DNA of 29,517 nucleotides from an uncultured Clostridia bacterium. Its GTDB lineage: Bacteria > Bacillota > Clostridia > Oscillospirales > Acutalibacteraceae. Location: the NCBI GenBank assembly GCA_937912175.1, contig CALDOU010000019.1, positions 1-29,517 of the forward strand, written 5' to 3'. The translations under genes were made by a program, and so were the position numbers. The notes below the pieces were generated by a model. It ran no database searches. It saw nothing but the letters and a program-made list of their open reading frames with translations, and was not told the origin of the DNA. Position 1 is the first letter of the stretch; each line of letters starts with the position of its first letter. Positions 13,544 through 22,439 of this stretch are shown here, one piece after another.

Positions 13544-14716
13544 ATGGATATATTAGGTAAAAAGTCTTTGTCAAATTATAAACAAGATTATAATAACTGG
13601 GAAAATCCTATTGCCGAAATAACAATAAACGGAAAAAAATGGGAGTCCGGTTTTGTTACTGTTTCGCACTTAAATGTTTATACTACAACCGATAATACGG
13701 CAGGGGCTTGTTTGGTGGAATTTGAAGTTCCGGAAAATTATGGAAAATCCGGAAAGTTTGAATTGAGCTCTGAAATTTCAAAAATGAAAATAGGGGTTAA
13801 AATAGAAATTTCTTTGGGCTATAAAATCAATGAGACTTTAAAAGCCAAAAATAAATTGAAAAAAGTTTTTGAGGGATATATTTCTGCTTTGGATATAGAA
13901 ATTAAAGCCCAGGGGCGTGCGGCAGTTACGCTTCAAGGGATGGATGCAAAAATGTGGATGATGTCCAATTCAAAAACCGAGCTCAAAAAAAATATAAAAA
14001 AATATTCTGATACGGTTTCCGACATATATAAAGACTATAGTGGAAAGTTAAATGGCAAAAAAGTAAGTATAAAAAATGAGCCAAGATTTGAAGGTTTAAT
14101 TTATCAAAATAATGAAAGCGATTATGAGTTTTTAAGCAGGATGGCGTCAGTTACGGGAGCGTTGTTTTTTATAAATCAAGAAGGTAAGTTGTTTTTTATA
14201 AGTCCAGATACGAATATAGATAAAGTAAGTTTAAGTGTTTCGCCGGGTGATGGATTTTATGGTATAAAAACATCAATGGATATAGGGGGAATTCCGAAAT
14301 CAGTTGAAACAGTGGGAATAAATCCTAAAGATTATAAAAAACAAATATGCTCAAAAGTTGTTAATTCAAGTGCTTTAGGAAGCGGAAAAGCTGCGTCCGG
14401 TCTTACCAACAATATTAATACGGTAAATTCAATTACGATAGTGGATAGTAGTGTTACGTCCGCTGAAGAGGCAAAATTTATATCTCAATCTCAATTTAAT
14501 AAAAGATCTTTTAATTTGGTAGAATGTCATTTGAAAGTTGCAGGAATCCCTGATTTGGAATTATCCAATGGCCTTAAGATAGAAAATATGGGGGAACCGT
14601 TTAATAACACATATGTAATTACAGGAATAGAACATGATTTGGAAGGCAACAGATATATTACCAAACTTCGGTTAAATGCCAATAGGTATAATCCACAAGG
14701 TTCAATTATGTTTTAA
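13544..14716 (+). CDS. Baseplate hub protein, gp27/late control D-like
   Basis: This 390-residue protein has the layout of phage late control gene D (gp27, VgrG N-terminal part). It has an early beta barrel (VFEGYISALDIEIKAQGRAAVTLQG, about residues 108-132), a middle helical segment, and YQNNESDYEFLSRMASVTGALFFINQEGKL near 187-217, the most typical stretch of the family. The C-terminal barrel ends with YVITGIEHDLEGNRYITKLRL. As a trimer it would close the tube and hold the spike. In Afp8 and VgrG this domain is fused to the gp5-like domain; here the two are separate adjacent genes, as in P2 (D and V). Confidence 0.9.
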   Translation: MDILGKKSLSNYKQDYNNWENPIAEITINGKKWESGFVTVSHLNVYTTTDNTAGACLVEFEVPENYGKSGKFELSSEISKMKIGVKIEISLGYKINETLKAKNKLKKVFEGYISALDIEIKAQGRAAVTLQGMDAKMWMMSNSKTELKKNIKKYSDTVSDIYKDYSGKLNGKKVSIKNEPRFEGLIYQNNESDYEFLSRMASVTGALFFINQEGKLFFISPDTNIDKVSLSVSPGDGFYGIKTSMDIGGIPKSVETVGINPKDYKKQICSKVVNSSALGSGKAASGLTNNINTVNSITIVDSSVTSAEEAKFISQSQFNKRSFNLVECHLKVAGIPDLELSNGLKIENMGEPFNNTYVITGIEHDLEGNRYITKLRLNANRYNPQGSIMF

Positions 14717-14763
14717 GTTGATTATTTGAATTTTAATTTTGATTATGGAAGTGAAAAAGATAG

Positions 14764-15522
14764 ATGCTAAATGATTTGTCAAAAATAGTGGGTTTAAAGC
14801 GAGGGGTAGTAAAAGATTTAAAAGACCCTGAAAAACTTAATCGAGTTAAAGTTGAACTTATTGATGAAAAAATAGAGCTTGACTACGCTCCGGTAATAGC
14901 CACTTTTGCCAATAAGGAATCCGGTACGGTGATAATTCCTTCGGTTGGCGATGAGGTTTTAGTCGGTTTTTTGGGTGGACAAATTAATTCTCCCGTAATT
15001 TTGGGAAGCATTTATAATTCCATAAATAAACCTATGACTAAAATTGATGATAAAAATGATATTATGGCAATTCATTTTCCTGCAGGACTTAATATTGAGA
15101 TTCTTAATAAAAAAGAAAATCAAAAAGTTACTTTAACCACCAAAAATAAACATACCATTATTTTAGATGATAAATCTGAAAGCGCTGTGATTAAAGGGAG
15201 CGGTGGAAAAACTTGTTTTGACATTAATTTTAAAAAGGGCACAATAAGTTTAAAAGCTGAAAAAACCATTTCATTTGCTGCCGGGAAAAGCACAGTGGAG
15301 ATAGATGCAACCAAAGGATTTAATTTAAAAAGTGCAAGTTCCGGAAATTTTAGTGCCAATGCCAAAAATGTTACACTGAGTGCCAAAGCAAACGCCAAAA
15401 TCACAGCAAGCGGTCAAGGTACTTTAAAAGCCAGCGGAAAAGTGGATGTTCAAGGTGCTATGACAAATGTAAAATCAAGTGGAATAACATCGGTAAAAGG
15501 AGCTATGGTTAAAATAAATTAG
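14764..15522 (+). CDS. Spike protein, gp5/gpV-like OB fold with C-terminal beta-helix
   Basis: This 252-residue protein begins with a gp5/VgrG OB-fold: KRGVVKDLKDPEKLNRVKV, then PSVGDEVLVGFLGGQINSPVILGSIYN (about residues 60-87). From about residue 100 it consists of short alternating strands with Gly/Ala/Ser/Lys (TISFAAGKSTVEIDATKG, ASGKVDVQGAMTNVKS), as in trimeric beta-helix needles. No lysozyme domain is present between them. No separate PAAR-type tip protein is encoded in the operon, so the needle may end in its own tip. GGAAGTG lies about 11 bp before the ATG. Confidence 0.9.
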   Translation: MLNDLSKIVGLKRGVVKDLKDPEKLNRVKVELIDEKIELDYAPVIATFANKESGTVIIPSVGDEVLVGFLGGQINSPVILGSIYNSINKPMTKIDDKNDIMAIHFPAGLNIEILNKKENQKVTLTTKNKHTIILDDKSESAVIKGSGGKTCFDINFKKGTISLKAEKTISFAAGKSTVEIDATKGFNLKSASSGNFSANAKNVTLSAKANAKITASGQGTLKASGKVDVQGAMTNVKSSGITSVKGAMVKIN

Positions 15523-15542
15523 CATAAAAAGGAGGATTTTAT

Positions 15543-15929
15543 ATGGCAACAATAAAAGGTTGGAAATTTCCGATACAAGTTGATGAAGCCACGGGAAAGA
15601 TAAAGACTGTTGAAGACAACGAAAATATTAAACAATCTATCAGGGTAATACTCGGGACTCAGTTACATGAAAGAAAAATAGTTCCAAATTTTGGCACTGA
15701 CTTAAGGTCATATATGTTTGAGGTAGTTGACCCCACGTTTGTTTCTACTTTAAAAAGAAGTATACAATCCTCTCTTGAAATGTGGCAAGAACATATTGAT
15801 GAGCTTTATGTTGGTGTGAATGCATCTTCCGGAGCGGTTTCGAAAGTAGAAGTTAACATCGATTATATTACAGATTTAGAACCGACTCAGGAAAGATTTA
15901 CCCAAAGAATAGATAGTAACGAATTATAA
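15543..15929 (+). CDS. Baseplate wedge protein, gp25/gpW-like
   Basis: This 128-residue protein matches the gp25/GPW family: NIKQSIRVILGTQLHERK and VPNFGTDLRSYMFEVVD (about residues 29-62) are the typical core, including the Arg-rich R-x-x-x-P-x-F-G pattern. It joins sheath and baseplate wedges in T4, P2 (gpW), T6SS (TssE) and Afp9. AAGGAGG lies 9 bp before the ATG, one of the best ribosome sites in the operon. It follows the spike gene by 20 bp. Confidence 0.93.
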   Translation: MATIKGWKFPIQVDEATGKIKTVEDNENIKQSIRVILGTQLHERKIVPNFGTDLRSYMFEVVDPTFVSTLKRSIQSSLEMWQEHIDELYVGVNASSGAVSKVEVNIDYITDLEPTQERFTQRIDSNEL

Positions 15930-15968
15930 ATTATATGTTAAACGCCTTTTATGGAAGGGAAGTGAGCT

Positions 15969-16005
15969 GAGCTGAAAAATCTTTATATAAAAAAGATTTG
16001 AGCTC
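15969..16005 (+). other. Hairpin between SD and start of the baseplate J gene
   Basis: GAGCT (15969-15973) pairs with AGCTC (16001-16005), and AAATCTTT (15977-15984) pairs with AAAGATTT (15992-15999). That makes 13 bp with a 3x1 internal loop and a 7-nt loop. The SD-like GGAAGGGA (15953-15960) lies upstream of it and the start codon at 16012 downstream, with no better SD between. Folding would bring SD and ATG together. In phage T4, genes 25 and 38 are known to use such a looped-out initiation region. Confidence 0.6.
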
Positions 16006-16011
16006 AATACT

Positions 16012-19000
16012 ATGAGTAATATACCGAAGCTTGATGGAAGAGATTTTAAAGATATACTTAAAAATGTTAAAAACTTAGCACACCAATATACCCCCGAATG
16101 GAACTTTGACGAAAACAGTTCCGATATGGGTATTACTTTTGCTAAAGTTTTTTCGAATATGATGGAAAGCACTATTAGTCGTTATAATAAGTCAGCCTAT
16201 AATTATTATTTAACATTTTTAAATATGCTGGGTACAAAACTGCGTTCGGCATCTCCCGCAAACGGTATGATAATTGCCAAAGTTGTGGAAGATACTGACG
16301 GAGCGTATATCGAAAAAGGTACTTCTTTATTTGCCGATGCCGATACAGAGGACGGTATGGTAATATATGAAACGCAAGATTCTTTGTCCGCAATTGATAC
16401 ATCAATAAAAAATATTTATCTTACAGAACCGAAATCGGATTTTATAGGTTGTGTTTATAAAGAAGTCGAAGAAGAGGAAAAAAATGAAAATAAAAAGCTT
16501 GGTCCCATAAGAATTTTTGATAATGTGTTTTATAAAAATCTTCAATGTCATGAAATATATTTTGGGGATGAAACTGTATTTGATATGTCAAATACCAATA
16601 TTTCCTTCTCGTTTTACAATAAATTTTCCGCTAAAGGTCAAAAAGCTTTACCCGAAATATTCAGTGACAGCGATAATGTGATTTGGGAATATTATAACGG
16701 TAAAGAATGGGTTAAAGTGGACAGCGCCGAAAAAATTGACACGGGAGTAAGAATAAAATTTAAGGGAACTGCGCAAATAACTACTGTTTTAGGTAAAGAA
16801 TCCAGGTTTATCAGGTGCAGATTTAATCGTATTCCCAAGGGAGGAATATCTTTAACAGATATAAAATATCAATCAACATCGGAGGTTTTAGATCCGCAAA
16901 ATTATTTTTCCGATGATTCGGATTTGGATAAAAACGATTTTTTCCCTTTCGGCGAACAATATTCTATGTATAATGCGTTTTCGATTATGTGTGATGAGGC
17001 TTTTACAAAAAAAGGAGCTATGGTTGAAATATCGGCAAACATTCAATTTGTAAAGGTAAAAATAGATTATAAAGCACCCGACAGAAATTATAAATCTATA
17101 ATGAGTGAAATGGATTTTGCGGATTTGGAGCCCGATGATATTGAAATTGAAAAAGTAAAGTGGGAGTATTGGAATGGCTCGGGATGGGCAAAACTAAACT
17201 TAGAAAAATCTTGTGATGAATTTTTTAAAATTTCAGAAAAAGAAAATACTCATAGAACCATTAAATTTAAATGTCCCGAAGATATAGATAAAATTTCCAT
17301 AGGCTCCGCCGAAGGGTATTTTATCAGAGCAAGAATTGCAAAAATGAAAGACCAATTTGATTTTTATGCCAATTATATAACTCCTTATGTTCACGATATG
17401 AAAGTAAAGTACGAATATGAAGGTAGCGGTCATGAATTAACAAATTTACTTGTAAAATCGGATTTAAAAGAATATCAAATTGATATGTCCGATTCCGGAT
17501 TGTTTAAAGTTATGGAAAAGACAATCTGTGATTTCCCTGCTATGTATTTTAATTTAAGAAGACCTTTGGTTCAGGGAATGATAAGAATTTTTATTGATAT
17601 TGAAGAAAGAGTGCACAGATTTAACCCTTCTTTAAAATGGGAATACCTGGCGGACGACAATAAGGGCGGTTTTGAGTGGAAACACATTGATATTATGGAT
17701 GGAACAGATGGTTTTTCTCATAGCGAAATTGTTACGCTTATAGGTAAAAATGATTTTAAAGAAACAACTTTGTTTGGTGAAAAAGGATATTTTATAAGAA
17801 TTATTAATCCGGATTCAAAATATTCAAATTCGGAAGATATTTCCGGTCGCCCGGTTATTAAAGATATAAAATTTAATGCCGTAAGAATAATGCAAAGAGA
17901 TACTCATAAACCGGAATTTTTTTCCATTGAACCTAATGAAGAAAATAAATTATGTAAACTTTCTTATCCGAATGTTTCCAATGTTGAAGTTTGGGTAGAT
18001 GAGTTTGGAAAAATTTCCACTAATGAGCAGGAAAAATTTTTGCAAATGCCTAAAGATTGTGCAGAGCCAGAATATGATGAATTAGGACAACTGGAACATC
18101 TTTGGATAAAGTGGACCCCTGTTCCGAATATGGTTGCATATGGCATGCAAGACCGAGTTTATGAAGTAGACTACCCTCGTGGTGAAATTGTTTTTGGAAA
18201 TGGAAAAAACGGAAAAATTCCTTGTGCGCAATATAATGAAAGTATAAAAATTACTTTTTCTATTTGTAATGGTAGCAAGGGTAATATCGAAGCCCATAAA
18301 GTTAACGATTTTATAAGCTCAATACCGAATATTGCTTTTATAGATAACCCCGCTCCTATAATGGGTGGGGTTGATATGGAAACTATTGATAACGCTGCAC
18401 GCCGTATGTTTGGACAAATTTCCGGTGGCAATCGGTTGGTTTCTTTGTCCGATTTTGAAAACGCAATTTGTTATAATGACAGGAATATTTACAAAGTAAA
18501 ATGCTTGTCTCATATAGACGAATACAGTAATCCGGCAATGGGAATAACGTCTATTGCCGTATTGCCGCGTGAATTTATGCAAGGATATGAAAAATTTCAG
18601 GGTATAAAAGACCGTATTTGGAATTTTATGGATCAAAAAGCACCGGCTACGCTTTCACAATCTACTCGTTTACGAGTGTTTGAAGTTGGATATATCGAAA
18701 CTTCTGTAAGTATAGAGGTTGTAATTGATGAATTTAATTCTTATCAAAGCGTTTATAACGGAATAGAATCTAAACTAAAAACATTTTTGAATCCGGTTAG
18801 TGGTAATTTTTCCGGAAAAGGTTGGGAAATAGGCGAGTTCCCGAGAAAAGAATTTATATATAACTATATAAAGACAGTTCCCCATATCAAATGGATAAAA
18901 AGTATAAATATATTTACTAAAATGATTACACCGCAAGGCAAAAAAGAAATAGATTTTGAAAAAGTAAAGACAAAACGTTTTGTGGTTCCCGTATATGGCG

Positions 19001-19032
19001 AACCGGAGATAAACATTTCTGTTAATCAGTGA
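16012..19032 (+). CDS. Baseplate wedge protein, gp6/baseplate J-like (large)
   Basis: This 1006-residue protein begins with a segment typical of the large wedge proteins of injection systems: LDGRDFKDILKNVKNLAHQY, then PEW and a DMGITFAKVFSNMMES stretch. The C-terminal third (about residues 710-1000) is the baseplate J core: VYEVDYPRGEIVFGNGKNGK, then GNIEAHKVNDF, GGVDMETIDNAARRMFGQIS and RLVSLSDFENAI. It corresponds to Afp11/gp6-type. In-frame stops at 15973 and 15988 rule out an upstream start, so ATG 16012 is used despite the missing adjacent SD. It overlaps the GTG of the longer possible form of the next gene. It is paralogous to the next gene. Confidence 0.93.
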   Translation: MSNIPKLDGRDFKDILKNVKNLAHQYTPEWNFDENSSDMGITFAKVFSNMMESTISRYNKSAYNYYLTFLNMLGTKLRSASPANGMIIAKVVEDTDGAYIEKGTSLFADADTEDGMVIYETQDSLSAIDTSIKNIYLTEPKSDFIGCVYKEVEEEEKNENKKLGPIRIFDNVFYKNLQCHEIYFGDETVFDMSNTNISFSFYNKFSAKGQKALPEIFSDSDNVIWEYYNGKEWVKVDSAEKIDTGVRIKFKGTAQITTVLGKESRFIRCRFNRIPKGGISLTDIKYQSTSEVLDPQNYFSDDSDLDKNDFFPFGEQYSMYNAFSIMCDEAFTKKGAMVEISANIQFVKVKIDYKAPDRNYKSIMSEMDFADLEPDDIEIEKVKWEYWNGSGWAKLNLEKSCDEFFKISEKENTHRTIKFKCPEDIDKISIGSAEGYFIRARIAKMKDQFDFYANYITPYVHDMKVKYEYEGSGHELTNLLVKSDLKEYQIDMSDSGLFKVMEKTICDFPAMYFNLRRPLVQGMIRIFIDIEERVHRFNPSLKWEYLADDNKGGFEWKHIDIMDGTDGFSHSEIVTLIGKNDFKETTLFGEKGYFIRIINPDSKYSNSEDISGRPVIKDIKFNAVRIMQRDTHKPEFFSIEPNEENKLCKLSYPNVSNVEVWVDEFGKISTNEQEKFLQMPKDCAEPEYDELGQLEHLWIKWTPVPNMVAYGMQDRVYEVDYPRGEIVFGNGKNGKIPCAQYNESIKITFSICNGSKGNIEAHKVNDFISSIPNIAFIDNPAPIMGGVDMETIDNAARRMFGQISGGNRLVSLSDFENAICYNDRNIYKVKCLSHIDEYSNPAMGITSIAVLPREFMQGYEKFQGIKDRIWNFMDQKAPATLSQSTRLRVFEVGYIETSVSIEVVIDEFNSYQSVYNGIESKLKTFLNPVSGNFSGKGWEIGEFPRKEFIYNYIKTVPHIKWIKSINIFTKMITPQGKKEIDFEKVKTKRFVVPVYGEPEINISVNQ

Positions 19033-19052
19033 AAAGAAAGGGGTGGCTTTTT

Positions 19053-21215
19053 ATGATAGAACTTGAAAATTTAAATGATCGTTCTTTAGAGGATATTTTG
19101 GATGAAGCAGAAAAACAAATAATGTATATAAATCCGGAATGGACTGATTTTCAAGAATCCGATCCCGGAATAACTTTGGTAGAATTGTTTGCGTGGCTTA
19201 AGTCTGTGCAACATGAATATTTAAATCGTATTCTTCCGGGAGTAAAAAAGAAATTTTTAAAACTTTTGGATGTAAAGATGAATAAAAATAGGGGTTCGGA
19301 AACTCTTTTACAGGCTTCTGACGTAAAGAAAAATGTAAAACTTCCTATGCGTACCCAGTGGAAATCAGGAAACATGGTTTTTGAAAATTTGTATCAACAA
19401 ACTCTTGTTACTTCCAATATACTTAGTGTTAAATTTGAAAATCCGGAATATCCCTCGGAAGAAGAGTATTATAAATTTGACGGAAGCCGCAAATTCTTTT
19501 TGTTTGGTAAAGATATTGACCGAAAAAATGATAAAAATGCAATAAGGCGCTTTACGATTAATTTTGATGATTGTATGCCTTCGGATTCCATAATTAATTT
19601 GTATTTTTCCATTTATGTCAGCCATGACTTGAAAAGAAATCCCATAAAAAATTCTGATGTATTTGAAAGTATGGCGGAAGTTAAATGGGAATATTACGGT
19701 ACGGAAGGTGGAAAACTTGGGTGGCATGAAATTCAAATAGTAAAAGATAACACATATAACTTTTTATTTTCGGGAATAATTAAAATGAAAATTAAAGGTA
19801 AAATGGAATCTTTAAACGGTGAGTATAAAATACGCTCAACATTGACGTATGATGAATATGACTATCCGCCTCAAATTAATAATATAATTCCGAATGTTTT
19901 TAGGGTTTGCCAAAATGAAACCAAATGTGAAAATATGGTGATCAAAAAATCGGATATTAAACCCAATCACACATTTAAAATTTTTACAAATACTGCTATT
20001 TACGGAAGAAGCTACGTTTATTATAAAAAAAATGGCGGATGGGTTGAAACAAACTTAGCTACGTTTAAATCTGATATAAATAAAGGTGAGTTGACCGTTG
20101 ATGTGAGCGGAGCGTGGAATTTGGTAAAAGATGTCGGATATAACGACGAAACATTTATGGTAATTTCTTGTAGCCAGGATTTTAAAAATAAAATAAATTT
20201 AGGCAGTGGGACCGGAATGTCGGCTCAAAATATAAAGTTAGATACTCGAAATATTTTAGAAAAAGATTTTGAAATTATGATAAGTGAAAAAATTGATGAT
20301 GAAGAAATTTTTTTCAAATGGAAAAGTGTTGAGGACTTGTTTTCTTCGGGAAAATATGACCGTCATTATGTAATTGACAGGGTAAGAGATGCATTAATAT
20401 TTGGAGATCATGAACATGGGATGGCCCCCCGAATAGGTAATAATAATATAAGGTTATGTGCCTTGCGATATACTATGGGAGAAAATTCAAATACTAAAGA
20501 AGGAATGATTTCTTCTGTAGTTTCGGAAAACAAAACCCTTCAAGAAGTAAGAATTACTCAAATAACTCCAGCTGTGGGTGGAGAAAATATGGAAACATTG
20601 GAACACGCAGAGGCCAGGGCAGCTAATTTGTTTAGTAAATCCGGCAGAGCCGTTACGATACAAGATTATGAAGAAATTGTGAAAAACACTCCCGGACTTA
20701 TGTTTAGTAATGTTAAAATTTTGCCCGATTACATGCCGGGGGAAGATATATCAAAACAAAATTGCATTACAATAGCGGTGCGCTGGAACAGAAAAGTAGG
20801 TTTGACTTTGCCTAAAAGTTTTGAGAAAAATATTATGAATCAAATTAACAAATACAGGCTTATTAACACTAAGGTAAAGGTAGTCAGTCCCGAATATATA
20901 GGATTAATTATCAGCGGTGATATTGTTGTGGATTCTTTTTATCGTGAAGATGATCGATTAATTGAAAAAGAAGTAAAGCAGTTTATAAAAAATATTAATA
21001 AAGATTTGGGAGTAACACTTCATTTTGGAGACCTTTTCGGAATGATTGATCGACTTAAATATGTTTTACGCTTGGATAAGCTTCGAATAACTCCTTTGGG
21101 AGGTAATGCTTATAAAAATGCTTCCGAAGACATTATAATTCCGCCGAACGGGGTTTACTATATTCAAGAGATTAATTTTAACTATATTAAAAATATGGAT
21201 ATTTACAGGGATTAG
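19053..21215 (+). CDS. Second baseplate J-like wedge protein
   Basis: From ATG 19053, preceded by GAAAGGGG at about 9 bp, the product has 720 residues; an in-frame GTG at 19029 overlaps the previous stop but has no SD. The N terminus LNDRSLEDILDEAEKQI, then NPEWTDFQESDPGITLVELFAWL, is a near-perfect match to the Afp12-like wedge family. The C-terminal half has the J core: LIFGDHEHGMAPRIGNNNIR, AVGGENMETLEHAEARAANLF and GRAVTIQDYEEIV. It shares N-terminal and core layout with the preceding gene, so the two probably arose by duplication and form a heteromeric wedge. Confidence 0.93.
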   Translation: MIELENLNDRSLEDILDEAEKQIMYINPEWTDFQESDPGITLVELFAWLKSVQHEYLNRILPGVKKKFLKLLDVKMNKNRGSETLLQASDVKKNVKLPMRTQWKSGNMVFENLYQQTLVTSNILSVKFENPEYPSEEEYYKFDGSRKFFLFGKDIDRKNDKNAIRRFTINFDDCMPSDSIINLYFSIYVSHDLKRNPIKNSDVFESMAEVKWEYYGTEGGKLGWHEIQIVKDNTYNFLFSGIIKMKIKGKMESLNGEYKIRSTLTYDEYDYPPQINNIIPNVFRVCQNETKCENMVIKKSDIKPNHTFKIFTNTAIYGRSYVYYKKNGGWVETNLATFKSDINKGELTVDVSGAWNLVKDVGYNDETFMVISCSQDFKNKINLGSGTGMSAQNIKLDTRNILEKDFEIMISEKIDDEEIFFKWKSVEDLFSSGKYDRHYVIDRVRDALIFGDHEHGMAPRIGNNNIRLCALRYTMGENSNTKEGMISSVVSENKTLQEVRITQITPAVGGENMETLEHAEARAANLFSKSGRAVTIQDYEEIVKNTPGLMFSNVKILPDYMPGEDISKQNCITIAVRWNRKVGLTLPKSFEKNIMNQINKYRLINTKVKVVSPEYIGLIISGDIVVDSFYREDDRLIEKEVKQFIKNINKDLGVTLHFGDLFGMIDRLKYVLRLDKLRITPLGGNAYKNASEDIIIPPNGVYYIQEINFNYIKNMDIYRD

Positions 21216-21226
21216 GGGGGAGAAAA

Positions 21227-22381
21227 GTGGCTTCTGGTGCAAAATGTTTTATATTAAACAGAAAAACCGATTGGAAAACAAACAGCGTTATAAAAAATTT
21301 GGATTTTAAAAATGATATGTTGGTTTCTCAAAGCAGAGTCGGAGAAAATGGGGTATATATTTCCGGAGCATTTGACAGTTTACAGCATGAAACAGTTTGG
21401 CATAGATTGCAGTTGGAAATAGATATTCCCGCAGGGACTATTTATAAATTAAGGTTGTACGCAAGCGATGATTTTGACGTTTTTGCTTCTATGCCCGGTT
21501 TCAAAGGGAAATCACGAATCAATTTAAATTCATATATTTTTGACACAAGCGTGGATGTTAACAGGAAAATTGATTTATTTGATAATATAGGTGCCAAGCT
21601 TTATGAAAATTCCAGCGACATATTGCTCTGTGATTTAAAAGGGCGTTATTTATGGGTTTGTTTGGAGATTATAAATTATGAAAAAGAACCTTCCAAAATA
21701 AGTAAAATGAAAATTGAATTTCCTAAGGTTTCGTTTGTGGATTATTTGCCTGAAATTTATCGGGAGGATGAACAGCATACCGGTTTTTTAGAGAGGTTTG
21801 TAGGTATATTTCAATCAATATATGTTGACCTTGAAGATAAAATAGATATTACTCCGCTTAAGTATGATGTGGATTATACCACAAAAGATTTTTTGAATTG
21901 GATTGCGGATTGGCTTTCAATAGAAGATGCTTCATTGTGGGGAGAAATAAAACTGCGCAAATTGATTAAAGAGGCTGTTAAGATCTATAAAATGAAAGGT
22001 ACCAAAAGAGCGGTTGCAAAAATTGTTCAGGAATATATAGGAATAGAGCCGGTTATTGTGGAACAATTTGACGTGAAAGAAAATATGTATTATGATAAAC
22101 AAAAAGAGGTGGTTGAAAGGCTTTTTGGCAATAATGGATATGTTTTTACCGTTATGGTTCCTTCGGCGTACATTAAAGATTCCGAAGGTTATATGGAACT
22201 TTTAAAGGTAATAAACAGTGTTAAACCCGTAGATTCAACGTGTAATTTGGTGGTTCTTAATGATCAAATTTATTTGGACAGTCATTGCTATATGGGTATA
22301 AATTCTTTTATTACCAAGAATGAAGATTTGGTCTTGAGCAAGCAACATGATGTTAATAACCTTGTAATTACCGAAGTATAA
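21227..22381 (+). CDS. Tail protein I-like baseplate component
   Basis: This 384-residue protein starts at GTG 21227 with a GGGGGGAG site 5 bp upstream. The second half (about residues 173-290) matches the P2 gpI family: YLPEIYREDEQHTGFLERFV, then ITPLKYDVDYTTKDFLNWIADWL, LRKLIKEAVKIYKMKGTKRA and VQEYIGIEPVIVEQF. The first 165 residues form a separate beta-rich region that could face outward. In P2 gpI sits at the wedge periphery and links to the fibre proteins, which fits the tail-end gene that follows. Confidence 0.9.
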   Translation: MASGAKCFILNRKTDWKTNSVIKNLDFKNDMLVSQSRVGENGVYISGAFDSLQHETVWHRLQLEIDIPAGTIYKLRLYASDDFDVFASMPGFKGKSRINLNSYIFDTSVDVNRKIDLFDNIGAKLYENSSDILLCDLKGRYLWVCLEIINYEKEPSKISKMKIEFPKVSFVDYLPEIYREDEQHTGFLERFVGIFQSIYVDLEDKIDITPLKYDVDYTTKDFLNWIADWLSIEDASLWGEIKLRKLIKEAVKIYKMKGTKRAVAKIVQEYIGIEPVIVEQFDVKENMYYDKQKEVVERLFGNNGYVFTVMVPSAYIKDSEGYMELLKVINSVKPVDSTCNLVVLNDQIYLDSHCYMGINSFITKNEDLVLSKQHDVNNLVITEV

Positions 22382-22439
22382 AAATTAAAATCAATTTTAT
22401 ATTAAAAAAACATCAAAAATCATGAAAAGAGGGACTAAC

